From NCBI RefSeq assembly GCF_011752995.1, contig NZ_VWWL01000004.1, forward strand, positions 62,001 through 126,000: DNA of 64,000 nt, written 5' to 3'. The notes beneath the pieces are model-generated. The model searched no databases. It saw only the letters and a program-made list of their open reading frames with translations, and had not been told where the DNA came from. Numbering within the stretch: position 1 is the first letter of the stretch; every line of letters starts with the position of its first letter. Source of the DNA: Burkholderia sp. Ax-1724. Lineage in GTDB: Bacteria; Pseudomonadota; Gammaproteobacteria; Burkholderiales; Burkholderiaceae. Positions 25,507-35,459 of the stretch are shown here, piece after piece. A program made the translations under genes and the position numbers.

Positions 25507-26517
25507 ATGACCGAACAGAATCGCGATCTCGTGCTTGTGACCGGTGCGTCCGGCTTCGTCGGCTCGTCGGTGGCGCGTATCGCGCAAAGCAAGGGCTTTC
25601 GCGTGCGCGTGCTGGTGCGCGCGACGAGTCCGCGCAAAAACGTCGAATCGCTCGATGCGGAAATCGTGGTCGGCGACATGCGCGACGAAACGTCGATGCG
25701 CAACGCGCTGCGCGGCGTGCGCTATCTGCTGCACGTGGCCGCCGATTACCGGCTGTGGGCGCCCGACCCTGGCGAGATCGAGCGCGCGAATCTCGAAGGC
25801 ACCGAAGCGACGATGCGCGCGGCGCTCAAGGAAGGCGTCGAGCGCATCGTCTACACGAGCAGCGTCGCAACGCTGAAGGTGACGAGTTCGGGCCAGTCCG
25901 CCGACGAAACCTCGCCGCTCACGGCCGCGCAGGCAATCGGCGTGTACAAGCGCAGCAAGGTGCTCGCCGAGCGCGCGGTCGAGCGCATGATCGCCGAGGA
26001 CGGCCTGCCCGCCGTGATCGTCAATCCGTCCACGCCGATCGGCCCGCGCGACGTGAAGCCGACGCCGACCGGCCGCATCATCCTGGAAGCGGCGCTCGGC
26101 AAGATTCCGGCGTTCGTCGATACGGGCCTGAACCTCGTGCACGTCGACGACGTCGCGGCCGGCCACTTCCTCGCGCTCGAACGCGGCAAGATCGGCGAGC
26201 GCTACATTCTCGGCGGCGAGAACCTGCCGCTGCAGCAGATGCTCGCCGACATCGCCGCGCTGACCGGCCGCAAGGCGCCGACGCTGAGCCTGCCGCGCTG
26301 GCCGCTGTATCCGCTCGCGATGGGCGCGGAAGCGGTCGCCAAATTCACGAAGCGCGAACCGTTCGTGACCGTCGACGGGCTGAAAATGTCGAAGAACAAG
26401 ATGTATTTCAGCTCGGCGAAGGCGGAGCGCGAGCTCGGCTATCGCGCGCGGCCGTATCGCGAGGGTCTTGCCGATGCGCTCGAATGGTTCCGGCAGGCGG
26501 GGTATCTGAAGGGCTGA
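25507..26517 (+). CDS. hpnA: HpnA, hopanoid-associated sugar epimerase
   Basis: The 336-aa extended SDR has TGASGFVGSSVARI near residues 13-26 and the active-site Tyr/Lys in GVYKRSK. The opening and the KGFRVRVLVRATSPRKNVESLD stretch are typical of HpnA (TIGR03466-type). It probably modifies the sugar or side chain on bacteriohopanepolyols. It is the first gene of the hopanoid region and stands alone on the plus strand. Confidence 0.9.
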   Translation: MTEQNRDLVLVTGASGFVGSSVARIAQSKGFRVRVLVRATSPRKNVESLDAEIVVGDMRDETSMRNALRGVRYLLHVAADYRLWAPDPGEIERANLEGTEATMRAALKEGVERIVYTSSVATLKVTSSGQSADETSPLTAAQAIGVYKRSKVLAERAVERMIAEDGLPAVIVNPSTPIGPRDVKPTPTGRIILEAALGKIPAFVDTGLNLVHVDDVAAGHFLALERGKIGERYILGGENLPLQQMLADIAALTGRKAPTLSLPRWPLYPLAMGAEAVAKFTKREPFVTVDGLKMSKNKMYFSSAKAERELGYRARPYREGLADALEWFRQAGYLKG

Positions 26518-26637
26518 TGAAGGGCTGAGTCCCGCTTGCGCGCGGGCGTAAGCATTTTGTTACAAGTCCCGCACCCGCGACGGGTCCAAGCCCGCGCGCA
26601 GCAGGTAAAATCGCGGGTCTTATCAGAGAAACCTCGC

Positions 26638-27207
26638 ATGAATCTTCACGAACAGCTCGGCGTGCTGGAAGTGGGCGTCGATCAGCTCATTCAGGCTGTC
26701 GTGGCCAGGCAGGCCGACAACACTCCCGAGACACCCGCGCAGACCACGGCATCGCAAGCGGCAGCAAATGCAGAGGCGACCGAGACGGCGCCGGACGCTG
26801 TGGCCGGCGCGCCCGCCAACGAAGCCGCTGAACCCGCCGCCCCGCCCGCGGGCACTCCGGCGGATGCGGCCGCCCCACAATTCCAGCCGACGCTCGCAAT
26901 CAACCGCCCCGCGCGCGACGAAATCACGATGACGATCGGCAATCAGACGGTCGCGCTGCGTCCGGACCAGATCGGCCGGCTGATCGAGGAACTGTCGAAT
27001 GCGCGCGCCTCGATGACACCCGAACAGCCGCAGGGCATTCCGCCGGGCTGGCAGTTCGTGTCGACGAAAAATCCGGTCATGGCGGTGCAGAAGCAGTCGA
27101 ACGGCGACCGCCTGCTCGTGATGCGCCATACCGGCCACGGCTGGGTGCCGTTCACGTTCTCGCCGGACGTGGTGATCCAGATGTACATGATGCTCACGAA
27201 CGCATGA
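26638..27207 (+). CDS. conserved hypothetical protein with Ala/Pro-rich linker
   Basis: The 189-aa protein begins MNLHEQLGVLEVGVDQLIQAVV. An Ala/Pro/Glu-rich linker follows (about residues 22-80), then a folded C-terminal part (MTIGNQTVALRPDQIGRLIEEL, IPPGWQFVSTKNPVMAVQKQ, VMRHTGHGWVPF). There is no signal peptide. The function is unknown. A strong terminator follows, so it is a single gene between hpnA and hpnB. Confidence 0.8.
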   Translation: MNLHEQLGVLEVGVDQLIQAVVARQADNTPETPAQTTASQAAANAEATETAPDAVAGAPANEAAEPAAPPAGTPADAAAPQFQPTLAINRPARDEITMTIGNQTVALRPDQIGRLIEELSNARASMTPEQPQGIPPGWQFVSTKNPVMAVQKQSNGDRLLVMRHTGHGWVPFTFSPDVVIQMYMMLTNA

Positions 27208-27261
27208 CGCGCAGTACCTGACGAAAAGCGCGTGAGGCAAGCGAAACGCCGAGCGCAAAAA

Positions 27262-27287
27262 AAGCGGCTTGATGAAGCCGCTTTTTT
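27262..27287. terminator. rho-independent terminator, usable in both directions
   Basis: A 9-bp perfect stem (AAGCGGCTT/AAGCCGCTT) with a 4-base loop, a T-run after it and an A-run before it, lies between convergent genes. Confidence 0.88.
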
Positions 27288-27349
27288 TATGCCTGCGCGC
27301 ATCGCCCGAAGCAAACCACCGTCAGGCAGGCACCGTCAATCGCCGGCCT

Positions 27350-28534
27350 TCAACGCTCCTGCACGGGCGCCTGCACGCGCGCCTTCCACTGCCCGCCCTT
27401 GCCGCGCCAGTAGCGCACCGCCGACGCGAACGTCGCGCCGACATAGAACAGCGCCACCAGCGGCAGAAACGGCGCCCACAACGGCGAGCGGCGATAGTAG
27501 GCGAGCATCGGCGCATACGCGCAGCACATCGCTGCCCACGCGAGCCATGCGGGCCAGCCGAGCGGCCCGAGCACGAGCGCGGCGACCGGCGGCAGCAGAT
27601 AGATGATCGCCATGCCGGCGAGCGTGCCCGCGAGCAGCAGCGGCGAATAGCGCAATTGCGTGAAGGCCGTGCGCGCGATCATGTTCCAGATCTCGCGCCA
27701 GCTATCGTACGGACGCAGCGACACGCTCTTCGCGGCCACGTCGAGCCGGATCGGATGACGCCCCGTGCCGCGATGCTTGATGCGCGCGGCGAGGCTGCAA
27801 TCGTCGATCAATTCGGCGCGGATCGACTCGATGCCGCCCGCTTCCTCGAGCGCCGCGCGGCGCACCAGCATGCAGCCGCCGGCGGCCGCCGCGGTACGGT
27901 TGCGCGGATTGTTGACCCACGCGAACGGATAGAGCTTCGCGAAGAAAAACACGAAAGCCGGAATCAGCGCTTTTTCCCAGAACGAATCGCAGCGCAGCCG
28001 CACCATCAGCGAGACGAGGTCGCGCTTTTCCGCGTCGGCACGCGCAACGAGCTGCACGAGCGCATCGGCGGGATGGCCGATGTCGGCGTCGGTCAGCAGC
28101 AGGTAGTCAGCCGGCAGGCCGAGCGCGCGCACCGCCTCGATGCCTTGCGATTGCGCCCACACCTTGCCGGACCAGCCCGGCGGCAGCGGCTTCGCGCCCA
28201 GCACCGTGAGGCGCTCCGGGCATTGCAGGGCGAGCGCGGCGGCCCGCGCGGCGTCGGCGGTGCCGTCGGTGCTGTGATCGTCGACGACGATCACGTGAAA
28301 CGCGCCGCGATAGTCCTGCTTGAGCAGCGACGTCACCGCCTCGGCGATCACGTCGACCTCATTGCGCGCCGGCACCACGGCCGCGACCGCCGGCCATGCG
28401 ACGCGCGGCGCGACGGTCAGCGGCGCGGCCGGACGCGCGCGCCAGAAGCCGCCGCGCGCGAACAGCAGCACGCACCAGATCAGCAGGGAAACACACGAAA
28501 GAACAAACAGGACCGCCGCCATTGAGCCCGCCAT
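27350..28534 (-). CDS. hpnB: HpnB, hopene-associated glycosyltransferase
   Basis: This 394-aa family-2 glycosyltransferase has an N-terminal membrane segment, VPARNEVDVIAEAV, the VVDDHSTDGT and TDADIGHP nucleotide-sugar motifs, and further membrane segments near the C-terminus. The match to HpnB covers the whole length. Its ATG overlaps the hpnC stop by one base (TAATG), so hpnC and hpnB are co-translated. It is thought to add a sugar to the hopanoid side chain. Confidence 0.9.
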   Translation of the reverse strand: MAGSMAAVLFVLSCVSLLIWCVLLFARGGFWRARPAAPLTVAPRVAWPAVAAVVPARNEVDVIAEAVTSLLKQDYRGAFHVIVVDDHSTDGTADAARAAALALQCPERLTVLGAKPLPPGWSGKVWAQSQGIEAVRALGLPADYLLLTDADIGHPADALVQLVARADAEKRDLVSLMVRLRCDSFWEKALIPAFVFFFAKLYPFAWVNNPRNRTAAAAGGCMLVRRAALEEAGGIESIRAELIDDCSLAARIKHRGTGRHPIRLDVAAKSVSLRPYDSWREIWNMIARTAFTQLRYSPLLLAGTLAGMAIIYLLPPVAALVLGPLGWPAWLAWAAMCCAYAPMLAYYRRSPLWAPFLPLVALFYVGATFASAVRYWRGKGGQWKARVQAPVQER

Positions 28535-29400
28535 TAAGCATTACCCTCGATTGAACGCGCCGTCACGCCGACGCGTCTGGACAGTTGCATCGCCACGGTG
28601 CGCGCCGCGACCACGCACCAGTCGAACGGAGTGAGCACCGGCTGCTCGCGAAACACATCGTAGCCCGCGCGCTCGATGCGTTCGAGAAAGCGCAAACCCG
28701 CATGCACGGCGGCGCTCAACTCGATGCCGAGCCGCCCCGGCATGCGCAGCGCGAGCGGCGCGCCGCGCACGAGCGTATCGCGCACGAAGTCCACCTCGTA
28801 CGCCATCAGTGCGCGCCATGCATCATCGACGACACCGCCGGCAATCTGCGCCTCGCTCACGCCGAAGCGCCGCAAATCCGCTTGCGGCAGGTACACGCGC
28901 TGCCGTTTCCAGTCGGCGGCGACGTCGAGCCAGAAGCTGATGAGCTGCGACGCGGTGCAGATCGCGTCGGCGTCGGCGAGATTGCGCGGCGTCGCCGCGC
29001 CGATCAGGTGCAGCATCAGATGCCCGACCGGATGCGCCGAGCGGCGGCAATAGTCGACGAGCGCGGCGCGATCCGCGTAACGCTTTGTATCGATGTCCTG
29101 CGCGCAGCCGTCGAGCAGGTCGTAAAACGGCCCGAGCGGCAGTGTATATTGCGCGATCACGCCCGCGAGCTTGCCGAACAGCAGCGCATGCACGGGCGCC
29201 GCGCGCCGCTGCGCGACCGCGTCGAGTCCGGCGCGGAAATCGGCGAGGCGCGCATGGCGCTCGGCAGCGCTCCAGTCGCCTTCGCCGGCGATATCGGCCG
29301 CGGTGCGCACAACCTGGTAGATAATGCCGACAGGCGCGCGCAGCGTCTTCGGCAGCAATACGCTCGCGATCGGAAAATTTTCGTGCTGATCGACGTCCAT
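28534..29400 (-). CDS. hpnC: HpnC, hydroxysqualene synthase (squalene/phytoene synthase fold)
   Basis: The 288-aa protein has the HpnC hallmark HENFPIASVLLP at the N-terminus and the second Asp-rich motif SFWLDVAADWKRQRVYLP. The first motif reads TAADIAGEGD rather than the usual DDxxD form. HpnC converts presqualene diphosphate (made by HpnD) to hydroxysqualene, which HpnE reduces to squalene. ATG 29400 has GAGG 8 bp upstream and fits the family start. ATG 29442 lacks a ribosome site. Confidence 0.88.
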   Translation of the reverse strand: MDVDQHENFPIASVLLPKTLRAPVGIIYQVVRTAADIAGEGDWSAAERHARLADFRAGLDAVAQRRAAPVHALLFGKLAGVIAQYTLPLGPFYDLLDGCAQDIDTKRYADRAALVDYCRRSAHPVGHLMLHLIGAATPRNLADADAICTASQLISFWLDVAADWKRQRVYLPQADLRRFGVSEAQIAGGVVDDAWRALMAYEVDFVRDTLVRGAPLALRMPGRLGIELSAAVHAGLRFLERIERAGYDVFREQPVLTPFDWCVVAARTVAMQLSRRVGVTARSIEGNA

Positions 29401-29756
29401 CCAGCGAGCCTCGAAACCATTCTGTAATACACGGCATGTCATGCGCGCCGCAAGGACCGGTAGTTTAAGGGTTCCGCCAAACCGGTGCAGCCAGCGTCCC
29501 GGCTTGGCACAGGGCCGTGACACCCGCGCGGCAGCCCGGCATGGCACCATGCGCGGCGCCCTTGCGGCGGCGGGCATCCAACACGGGGGCTGCGCCAGAA
29601 AGCAAAGCGGCCCCGATAGCGTTAGAATGCGCGTTTGGTTTTGCTGTACCGGCCCGTCGCCGGGGCTCAAGACGTCAACTAATCAAGATGAGCGCGGCGA
29701 TAAAGTCAGTTTCACCGACTTCTTCGAAACCCGCGTCAGTCGGAGTTCGCCAATAT
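29401..29756. other. divergent promoter region hpnC / ispH
   Basis: This is a 356-bp gap between divergent genes. An in-frame ATG at 29688 could lengthen IspH by 23 residues but has no ribosome site. The stretch near 29620-29655 has promoter-like TAGAAT and TTGGTT elements, which I cannot assign with confidence. Confidence 0.4.
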
Positions 29757-30701
29757 ATGCGAGTCATCCTTGCTCAGCCCCGCGGCTTTTGTGCGGGCGT
29801 TGTCCGCGCAATCGAAATCGTCGATCGTGCGTTACAACAACACGGCGCGCCCGTGTATGTCCGCCACGAGATTGTCCACAATCGTCACGTGGTCGACAAT
29901 CTGCGCCAGAAAGGCGCGCGTTTCGTCGAGGAACTCGATGAAGTGCCGCAGGGCGCCGTGGCAATATTCAGCGCGCATGGCGTCGCGCAAACGGTGGAAC
30001 GCGATGCCGAAGCACGCGGCCTCGACGTGCTCGACGCGACCTGCCCGCTTGTCACGAAAGTTCACGTGCAAGGCCGCCAGTATGTGGCCGCCGGCCGCAC
30101 GCTGATCCTGATCGGCCACGCCGGTCATCCGGAAGTGGAAGGCACGATCGGCCAGATTCCGGGCAAGGTGCTGCTCGTGCAAAGCGAAGCCGAAGTCGCG
30201 AAGCTCGATCTGCCGGTGGATGCGCCGCTCGCCTACGTCACCCAGACCACGCTGTCGGTGGACGACACGCGCGGCATCATCGACGCGCTGCTGCGCCGCT
30301 TCACCGACATCGTCGGTCCGGACACGCGCGACATCTGCTACGCGACGCAAAACCGCCAGGCGGCGGTACGCGAGCTGAGCAAGGAAATCGACGTGCTGCT
30401 CGTGGTGGGCGCAACCAACAGTTCCAATTCGAACCGGCTGCGCGAGATCGGCAGCGAAAGCGGCGTGGCGAGCTACCTCGTCGCCGACGGCTCGGAAGTG
30501 AAGTCCGAATGGTTTGCCGGCGCGCAGACGGTCGGCGTGACGGCCGGCGCATCGGCGCCGGAAGAGATGGTGAAGAACGTAATCGATGCGCTGCGCGCAT
30601 TGGGGCCCGTCGATGTCGCGACGATGGCGGGCCGTGAAGAGAAAGTCGAATTCAAGTTGCCATCGAAGCTGATGCAACCACTCGCTGCACGCGAAGTTTA
30701 A
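29757..30701 (+). CDS. ispH: 4-hydroxy-3-methylbut-2-enyl diphosphate reductase (IspH/LytB)
   Basis: The 314-aa protein has IspH landmarks: [14 protein letters not shown] with the first cluster Cys, [11 protein letters not shown] with the second, and [10 protein letters not shown] with the third, plus the HGV and [12 protein letters not shown] segments. It makes IPP and DMAPP in the last step of the MEP pathway. The start at ATG 29757 has CGGAG 11 bp upstream. It is 10 bp from hpnH, so isoprenoid supply and hopanoid elongation are tied in one operon. Many Burkholderia carry a second ispH elsewhere. Confidence 0.92.
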   Translation: MRVILAQPRGFCAGVVRAIEIVDRALQQHGAPVYVRHEIVHNRHVVDNLRQKGARFVEELDEVPQGAVAIFSAHGVAQTVERDAEARGLDVLDATCPLVTKVHVQGRQYVAAGRTLILIGHAGHPEVEGTIGQIPGKVLLVQSEAEVAKLDLPVDAPLAYVTQTTLSVDDTRGIIDALLRRFTDIVGPDTRDICYATQNRQAAVRELSKEIDVLLVVGATNSSNSNRLREIGSESGVASYLVADGSEVKSEWFAGAQTVGVTAGASAPEEMVKNVIDALRALGPVDVATMAGREEKVEFKLPSKLMQPLAAREV

Positions 30702-30711
30702 GGAGGACATC

Positions 30712-31866
30712 TTGTCTATTCCGCTGCTACAGAAAGTCCGCGTCGGCGCATACATCATGCGCCAGCATCTCTCCGGCAACAAACGCTATCCGCTCGCCCT
30801 GATGCTGGAGCCGCTGTTCCGCTGCAATCTCGCCTGCAATGGCTGCGGCAAGATCGACTATCCGGATCCGATCCTGAACCAGCGCCTGTCGCTCGAAGAA
30901 TGCCTGCAGGCCGTCGACGAATGCGGCGCGCCGGTCGTCTCGATCGCGGGCGGCGAGCCGCTGCTGCACAAGGAAATGCCGGAGATCGTCAAGGGCATCA
31001 TGGCGCGCAAGAAGTTCGTCTACCTGTGCACGAACGCGCTCCTGATGGAAAAGAAGATGGACGACTACCAGCCGAATCCGTACTTCGTCTGGTCGGTTCA
31101 CCTCGACGGCGACAAGGAAGCGCACGATCACTCGGTGTCGCAGGAAGGCGTCTACGAGAAGGCCGTGGCCGCGATCCGCGAAGCGAAGCGCCGGGGCTTC
31201 CGCGTCAACATCAACTGCACGCTGTTCAACGACGCGGTGCCGGAGCGCGTGGCGAAGTTCTTCGACACGCTCGGGCCGATGGGCGTCGACGGCATCACGG
31301 TGTCGCCGGGCTATGCGTATGAGCGCGCGCCGGACCAGCAGCACTTCCTGAACCGCGACAAGACCAAGCAGCTGTTCCGCGAAATCTTCAAGCGCGGCAA
31401 CAACGGCAAGAACTGGTCGTTCAGCCAGTCGGCGATGTTCCTCGACTTCCTCGCTGGCAACCAGAGCTACGAATGCACGCCGTGGGGCAACCCGGCGCGT
31501 ACCGTGTTCGGCTGGCAGAAGCCGTGCTATCTGGTCGGCGAAGGCTATGTGAAGACCTTCAAGGAACTGATGGAAATGACCGACTGGGACAAGTACGGCA
31601 CCGGCAACTACGAGAAGTGCGCCGACTGCATGGTCCACTGCGGCTTCGAAGCAACGGCCGTGATGGACACGGTTGCGCATCCGCTGAAGGCGTTGAAGGT
31701 CAGCCTGCGCGGTCCGAAGACGACGGGCGCGTTCGCGAAGGACATCCCGCTCGACAAGCAGCGTCCCGCCGAGTACGTGTTCTCGCGTCACGTCGAGATC
31801 AAGCTCGACGAGATCAAGCGCGCCGGCACGGGCAAGAAGGTGCAGACCGCAACCGCGGCGCACTGA
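30712..31866 (+). CDS. hpnH: HpnH, radical SAM adenosylhopane synthase
   Basis: The 384-aa radical SAM protein has the CNLACNGC cluster motif (CxxxCxxC) at residues 38-45 and a GGEPLLHK motif, and a C-terminal Cys-rich region (CADCMVHCG). HpnH joins adenosine to hopene to give adenosylhopane, the first C35 hopanoid. The start is TTG 30712, supported by a perfect AGGAGG 5 bp upstream. It follows ispH directly and is closed by a strong terminator. Confidence 0.93.
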   Translation: MSIPLLQKVRVGAYIMRQHLSGNKRYPLALMLEPLFRCNLACNGCGKIDYPDPILNQRLSLEECLQAVDECGAPVVSIAGGEPLLHKEMPEIVKGIMARKKFVYLCTNALLMEKKMDDYQPNPYFVWSVHLDGDKEAHDHSVSQEGVYEKAVAAIREAKRRGFRVNINCTLFNDAVPERVAKFFDTLGPMGVDGITVSPGYAYERAPDQQHFLNRDKTKQLFREIFKRGNNGKNWSFSQSAMFLDFLAGNQSYECTPWGNPARTVFGWQKPCYLVGEGYVKTFKELMEMTDWDKYGTGNYEKCADCMVHCGFEATAVMDTVAHPLKALKVSLRGPKTTGAFAKDIPLDKQRPAEYVFSRHVEIKLDEIKRAGTGKKVQTATAAH

Positions 31867-31944
31867 GTGGTTCGGGCGGAGCGGTTGCGCGCCGCCTCGC
31901 GTACGGTGCGTGAATGTCCGCGCGCCGTACGCTGCAGATGAAAA

Positions 31945-31979
31945 AAGCGCGGTGGCCGTTCGAGGCCACCGCGCTTTTG
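31945..31979. terminator. strong bidirectional terminator
   Basis: A stem of at least 13 bp (AAGCGCGGTGGCC and its complement) with a 6-base loop, flanked by A- and T-runs, lies between convergent hpnH and hpnM. Confidence 0.9.
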
Positions 31980-32026
31980 TTTTACCGTTGCTTTACCGTT
32001 ACCGCCGGAGCAAACGGTCGACCCGC

Positions 32027-32629
32027 TCAGGCGCCGCGCGCATTATGCTCGGTCAGGAACTTGATGAGCCCGTCGATACCGCCCTTGGCGATCTGGTCGG
32101 CGAACTGTGTCTGATACACCTGGATCAGCCATGCGCCCATCATGTTGATGTCGTAGATCTTCCAGCCCGACGCTCCCCGGGTGAGCCGGTAGTCGATCGC
32201 ATCGTCGCCGCCGTTGCTGATTACATGCGATTGCACGACGATGTCGGTTGCGCCGCCCGGCACGCTCACCGGCATAAACTTGAACTTCACGTCCTGGTCG
32301 CGCAGTTGCGACAGCGATGCGGCATAGGTACGCGTGAGCAGCAGCGTAAACTGCTCGTACAGCTGCTTCTGCTGTTCCGGCGTGGCGGTCGACCAGGGCT
32401 TGCCGACCGCGATACGCGTGGTGCGCTGGAAGTCGGTGGCCGGCAGGAAGTGCGTTTCGACGACGTGGGTGATCTTCGCCATGTCGCCGCCGCGTGCCTG
32501 CGGATCGGCCTTCATTGCGGTCACCGTGCCCTCGACGGCACTTTTTACCACCGCATCGGGCGCGCTTTGCGCAAATGCCGCCGTGGACACCACGGCCGCG
32601 GCCAGAAAAGCAGTCAGATATCGTTTCAT
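32027..32629 (-). CDS. hpnM: HpnM, MlaC/Ttg2D-family hopanoid-associated periplasmic protein
   Basis: The 200-aa protein has a Sec signal peptide (MKRYLTAFLAAAVVSTAAFA) and the MlaC/toluene-tolerance fold, with ATPEQQKQLYEQFTLLLTRTYA and a C-terminal YDINMMGAWLIQVYQTQFADQI segment. MlaC proteins carry phospholipids through the periplasm. The HpnM subgroup is tied to hopanoid loci. It is divergent from hpnN, with a 212-bp promoter region between them, so both probably share regulation. Confidence 0.88.
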   Translation of the reverse strand: MKRYLTAFLAAAVVSTAAFAQSAPDAVVKSAVEGTVTAMKADPQARGGDMAKITHVVETHFLPATDFQRTTRIAVGKPWSTATPEQQKQLYEQFTLLLTRTYAASLSQLRDQDVKFKFMPVSVPGGATDIVVQSHVISNGGDDAIDYRLTRGASGWKIYDINMMGAWLIQVYQTQFADQIAKGGIDGLIKFLTEHNARGA

Positions 32630-32841
32630 ACGCGCGTCAGGACCTGAAAGTAGTAGCGCCGGCGGGCTCGCGAGCCCAAGGCTAATGAGGGATAGACCAG
32701 TATAGCCGGGATTGCGTTCCCAACCGGGCCAGCCGGCCGGGTGCCGCGCTTGCGACCGAACTCGGGCTACGTTGCCGCGGCTCTGTATACTTATGCACCT
32801 TCGTCAAGAACCATCTCCGTGATAAGGCTACGTCCGCCTAC

Positions 32842-35457
32842 ATGCTGAAGTCATATATCGTCCGTCTCGTCGCGTACTCGGTGCGTCATCCGCTGAGGAT
32901 CATCGCGCTGTCGATCGTGCTCGCCGTTCTGAGCGGCGTCTACGTCGCGCACAACTTCAAGATCAACACGGACATCAGTCGTCTCATCGAGACCGACAAG
33001 CAATGGTCGGCACTCGAGCACGCGCTCGACGCCGCCTTCCCCGAACGCGGCGACACCGTGCTCGTGGTCGTCGAGGCGCGCGCGCCCGAATTCGCCGACG
33101 CCGCCGCCAACGTGCTGAGCGCCGCGCTCAAGGCCGATTCGAAGGAGTTCACCGCGGTCTCGCAGCCGGCCGGCGGGCCGTTCTTCGAACACAACGGCCT
33201 GCTGTTTCCGTCCACCGACGAGGTGATGTCCACCACCTCGCAACTCGTGCAGTCGCGCCCGCTCGTCAACGCGCTGGCGCACGATCCGAGCCTGACCGGC
33301 CTCGCCGGCACGCTAACCACGAGCCTGCTGCTGCCGCTGCAACTCGGCCAGGTGAAGCTCGCCGACATGAGCCATCTGCTCTCGCAAAGCGCGAACACGC
33401 TCGATCGCGTGCTGGCCGGCCAGCCGGCCGCCTTCTCATGGCGCGCGCTCGTCGACAAAACGGTCGCCACCGATCCCGCGCGCGCGTTCGTGGTCGTGCA
33501 GCCGGTCGTCAATTACGACGCGCTCGAAGCCGGCGCGAGCGCCTCGAAAGCGATTCGCGCGACGGCCGCGTCGCTGCATCTCGACTCGCGCTCCGGCGCG
33601 ACGATCCGCCTGACCGGCGAACAACCGCTCGCCGACGAAGAGTTCGCATCCGTGCAGGACGGCGCGGTGCTCAACGGCATCGGCACGTTCATCGTCGTAC
33701 TGATTATTCTGTGGCTCGCGTTGCGCTCGGGCCGCATGATCGCGGCCGTGTTCATCACGCTGTTCGTCGGGCTCGCGATCACGGCCGCGCTCGGTCTGAT
33801 GATGGTCGGCGCGCTCAACATGATTTCGGTTGCGTTCATGGTGCTGTTCGTCGGGCTCGGCGTCGATTTCGGCGTGCAGTTCGGCGTCAAGTATCGCGAG
33901 GAGCGCAACCGCGACGACCGGCTCTCCGCCGCGCTCATGCACACCGCGCACAGCATCGGCGTGCCGCTCACGCTCGCGGCCGTCGCGGTCGCGCTGAGCT
34001 TCTTCTCGTTTCTGCCGACCGCGTATCGCGGCGTGTCCGAACTCGGCCAGATCGCCGGCGTCGGCATGTTCGTCGCGTACTTCACGAACATGACGCTGCT
34101 GCCGGCACTGCTGAAGGTCTTCAATCCGCCGGGCGAAGCTGCCTCGCCCGGCTTCAAGCAGCTCGCACCCGTCGACGACTTCCTCGATCGCCATCGCAAG
34201 CCGGTGCTGATCGGCACGCTGATCGTCGTGATCGGCGCCACGCCTTTGCTCACGCATCTGCGCTTCGACTTCAATCCGCTGCACCTGAAGGACCCGCATA
34301 CGGAATCGATGGCGACGCTGCTGTCGCTGAAGGATTCGCCGGAAGCCGCGGTCAACAATGTGCATGCGCTCGCGCCGTCGCTCGCCGACGCCGACGCCAT
34401 CGCCGCGCGCCTGCGCCAGCTGCCCGAGGTGGGCCGCGTAACGACGCTGAGCACGTTCGTGCCCGCCGACCAGCAGCAGAAGATGATGCTGATCGCGAGC
34501 GCTGCGCAGCAGTTGCTGCCCGCGTTGCAGCAGCAGCCCGCGGCGCCGGCCACCGACGAGGTCCGCGTCGCCGCGCTCAGGCGCGCCTCTAACCAGCTTG
34601 CGCTCGCGGCCGAGGATCATCCAGGGCCGGGCGCCGCCGAGGCGCAGCATCTGTCGGCGACGTTGCAGAAGCTCGCCGCCGCCGACGCCGCCACGCGCGA
34701 CCGTGCCGAAGCCGCGCTGTCCGAGCCGCTGCGCATCGCGCTGAAGCAACTGGAAAATCTGCTGCAACCGACCGAAATTACGCAGGAGAACTTGCCGAAG
34801 GACATCGTCGCGTCATGGATCGGCAAGGGCGGCCGCGCGCTCGTCGACATCGCGCCGAAGGTGCCGGCCGGCGTCGATCCGAACGACGACACGATGCTCG
34901 CGCGCTTCGCGCACGCGGTGAAAAAGACGGAGCCGGGCACGATCGGCGGGCCGATTTCGATCCTGCATTCGGCCGACACGATCATCAAGGCGTTCCTGCA
35001 AGCCGCCATCTATGCGCTGCTGTCGATCGCGATCCTGCTCTGGATCGCGCTGCGCCGCATCGGCGACGTACTGCGCACGCTGGTGCCGCTGCTGGTCTCC
35101 GCGCTCGTCACGCTGGAACTGTGCGTCGTGTTCGGCATGCCGCTGAACTTCGCGAACATCATCGCGCTGCCGCTGATGCTCGGCGTCGGCGTGGCCTTCA
35201 AGATCTATTTCGTGATGGCGTGGCGCCACGGCCAGACGAGCCTGTTGCAGTCGAGCCTCACGCACGCAGTTCTGTTCAGCGCAGCGACAACGGCCACCGC
35301 GTTTGGTAGCCTCTGGCTGTCGCATCATCCAGGCACGTCCAGCATGGGGAGGCTGCTCGCGCTTTCGCTGTTCTGCACACTGATCGGTGCAGTGGTATTT
35401 CAGCCCGTACTGATGGGCAAGCCGCGCCAACGTCGCGCGAAGCAAAAGGGAATCTAA
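32842..35457 (+). CDS. hpnN: HpnN, RND-family hopanoid transporter
   Basis: The 871-aa RND/MmpL-type protein has one N-terminal membrane segment (about residues 19-36), a periplasmic loop of roughly 240 residues, five grouped segments (about 280-430), a second loop and five more segments (about 715-860). HpnN moves hopanoids from inner to outer membrane. Length and layout are normal for the family. The mlaA-like gene starts 2 bp after its stop. Confidence 0.92.
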   Translation: MLKSYIVRLVAYSVRHPLRIIALSIVLAVLSGVYVAHNFKINTDISRLIETDKQWSALEHALDAAFPERGDTVLVVVEARAPEFADAAANVLSAALKADSKEFTAVSQPAGGPFFEHNGLLFPSTDEVMSTTSQLVQSRPLVNALAHDPSLTGLAGTLTTSLLLPLQLGQVKLADMSHLLSQSANTLDRVLAGQPAAFSWRALVDKTVATDPARAFVVVQPVVNYDALEAGASASKAIRATAASLHLDSRSGATIRLTGEQPLADEEFASVQDGAVLNGIGTFIVVLIILWLALRSGRMIAAVFITLFVGLAITAALGLMMVGALNMISVAFMVLFVGLGVDFGVQFGVKYREERNRDDRLSAALMHTAHSIGVPLTLAAVAVALSFFSFLPTAYRGVSELGQIAGVGMFVAYFTNMTLLPALLKVFNPPGEAASPGFKQLAPVDDFLDRHRKPVLIGTLIVVIGATPLLTHLRFDFNPLHLKDPHTESMATLLSLKDSPEAAVNNVHALAPSLADADAIAARLRQLPEVGRVTTLSTFVPADQQQKMMLIASAAQQLLPALQQQPAAPATDEVRVAALRRASNQLALAAEDHPGPGAAEAQHLSATLQKLAAADAATRDRAEAALSEPLRIALKQLENLLQPTEITQENLPKDIVASWIGKGGRALVDIAPKVPAGVDPNDDTMLARFAHAVKKTEPGTIGGPISILHSADTIIKAFLQAAIYALLSIAILLWIALRRIGDVLRTLVPLLVSALVTLELCVVFGMPLNFANIIALPLMLGVGVAFKIYFVMAWRHGQTSLLQSSLTHAVLFSAATTATAFGSLWLSHHPGTSSMGRLLALSLFCTLIGAVVFQPVLMGKPRQRRAKQKGI

Positions 35458-35459
35458 GC

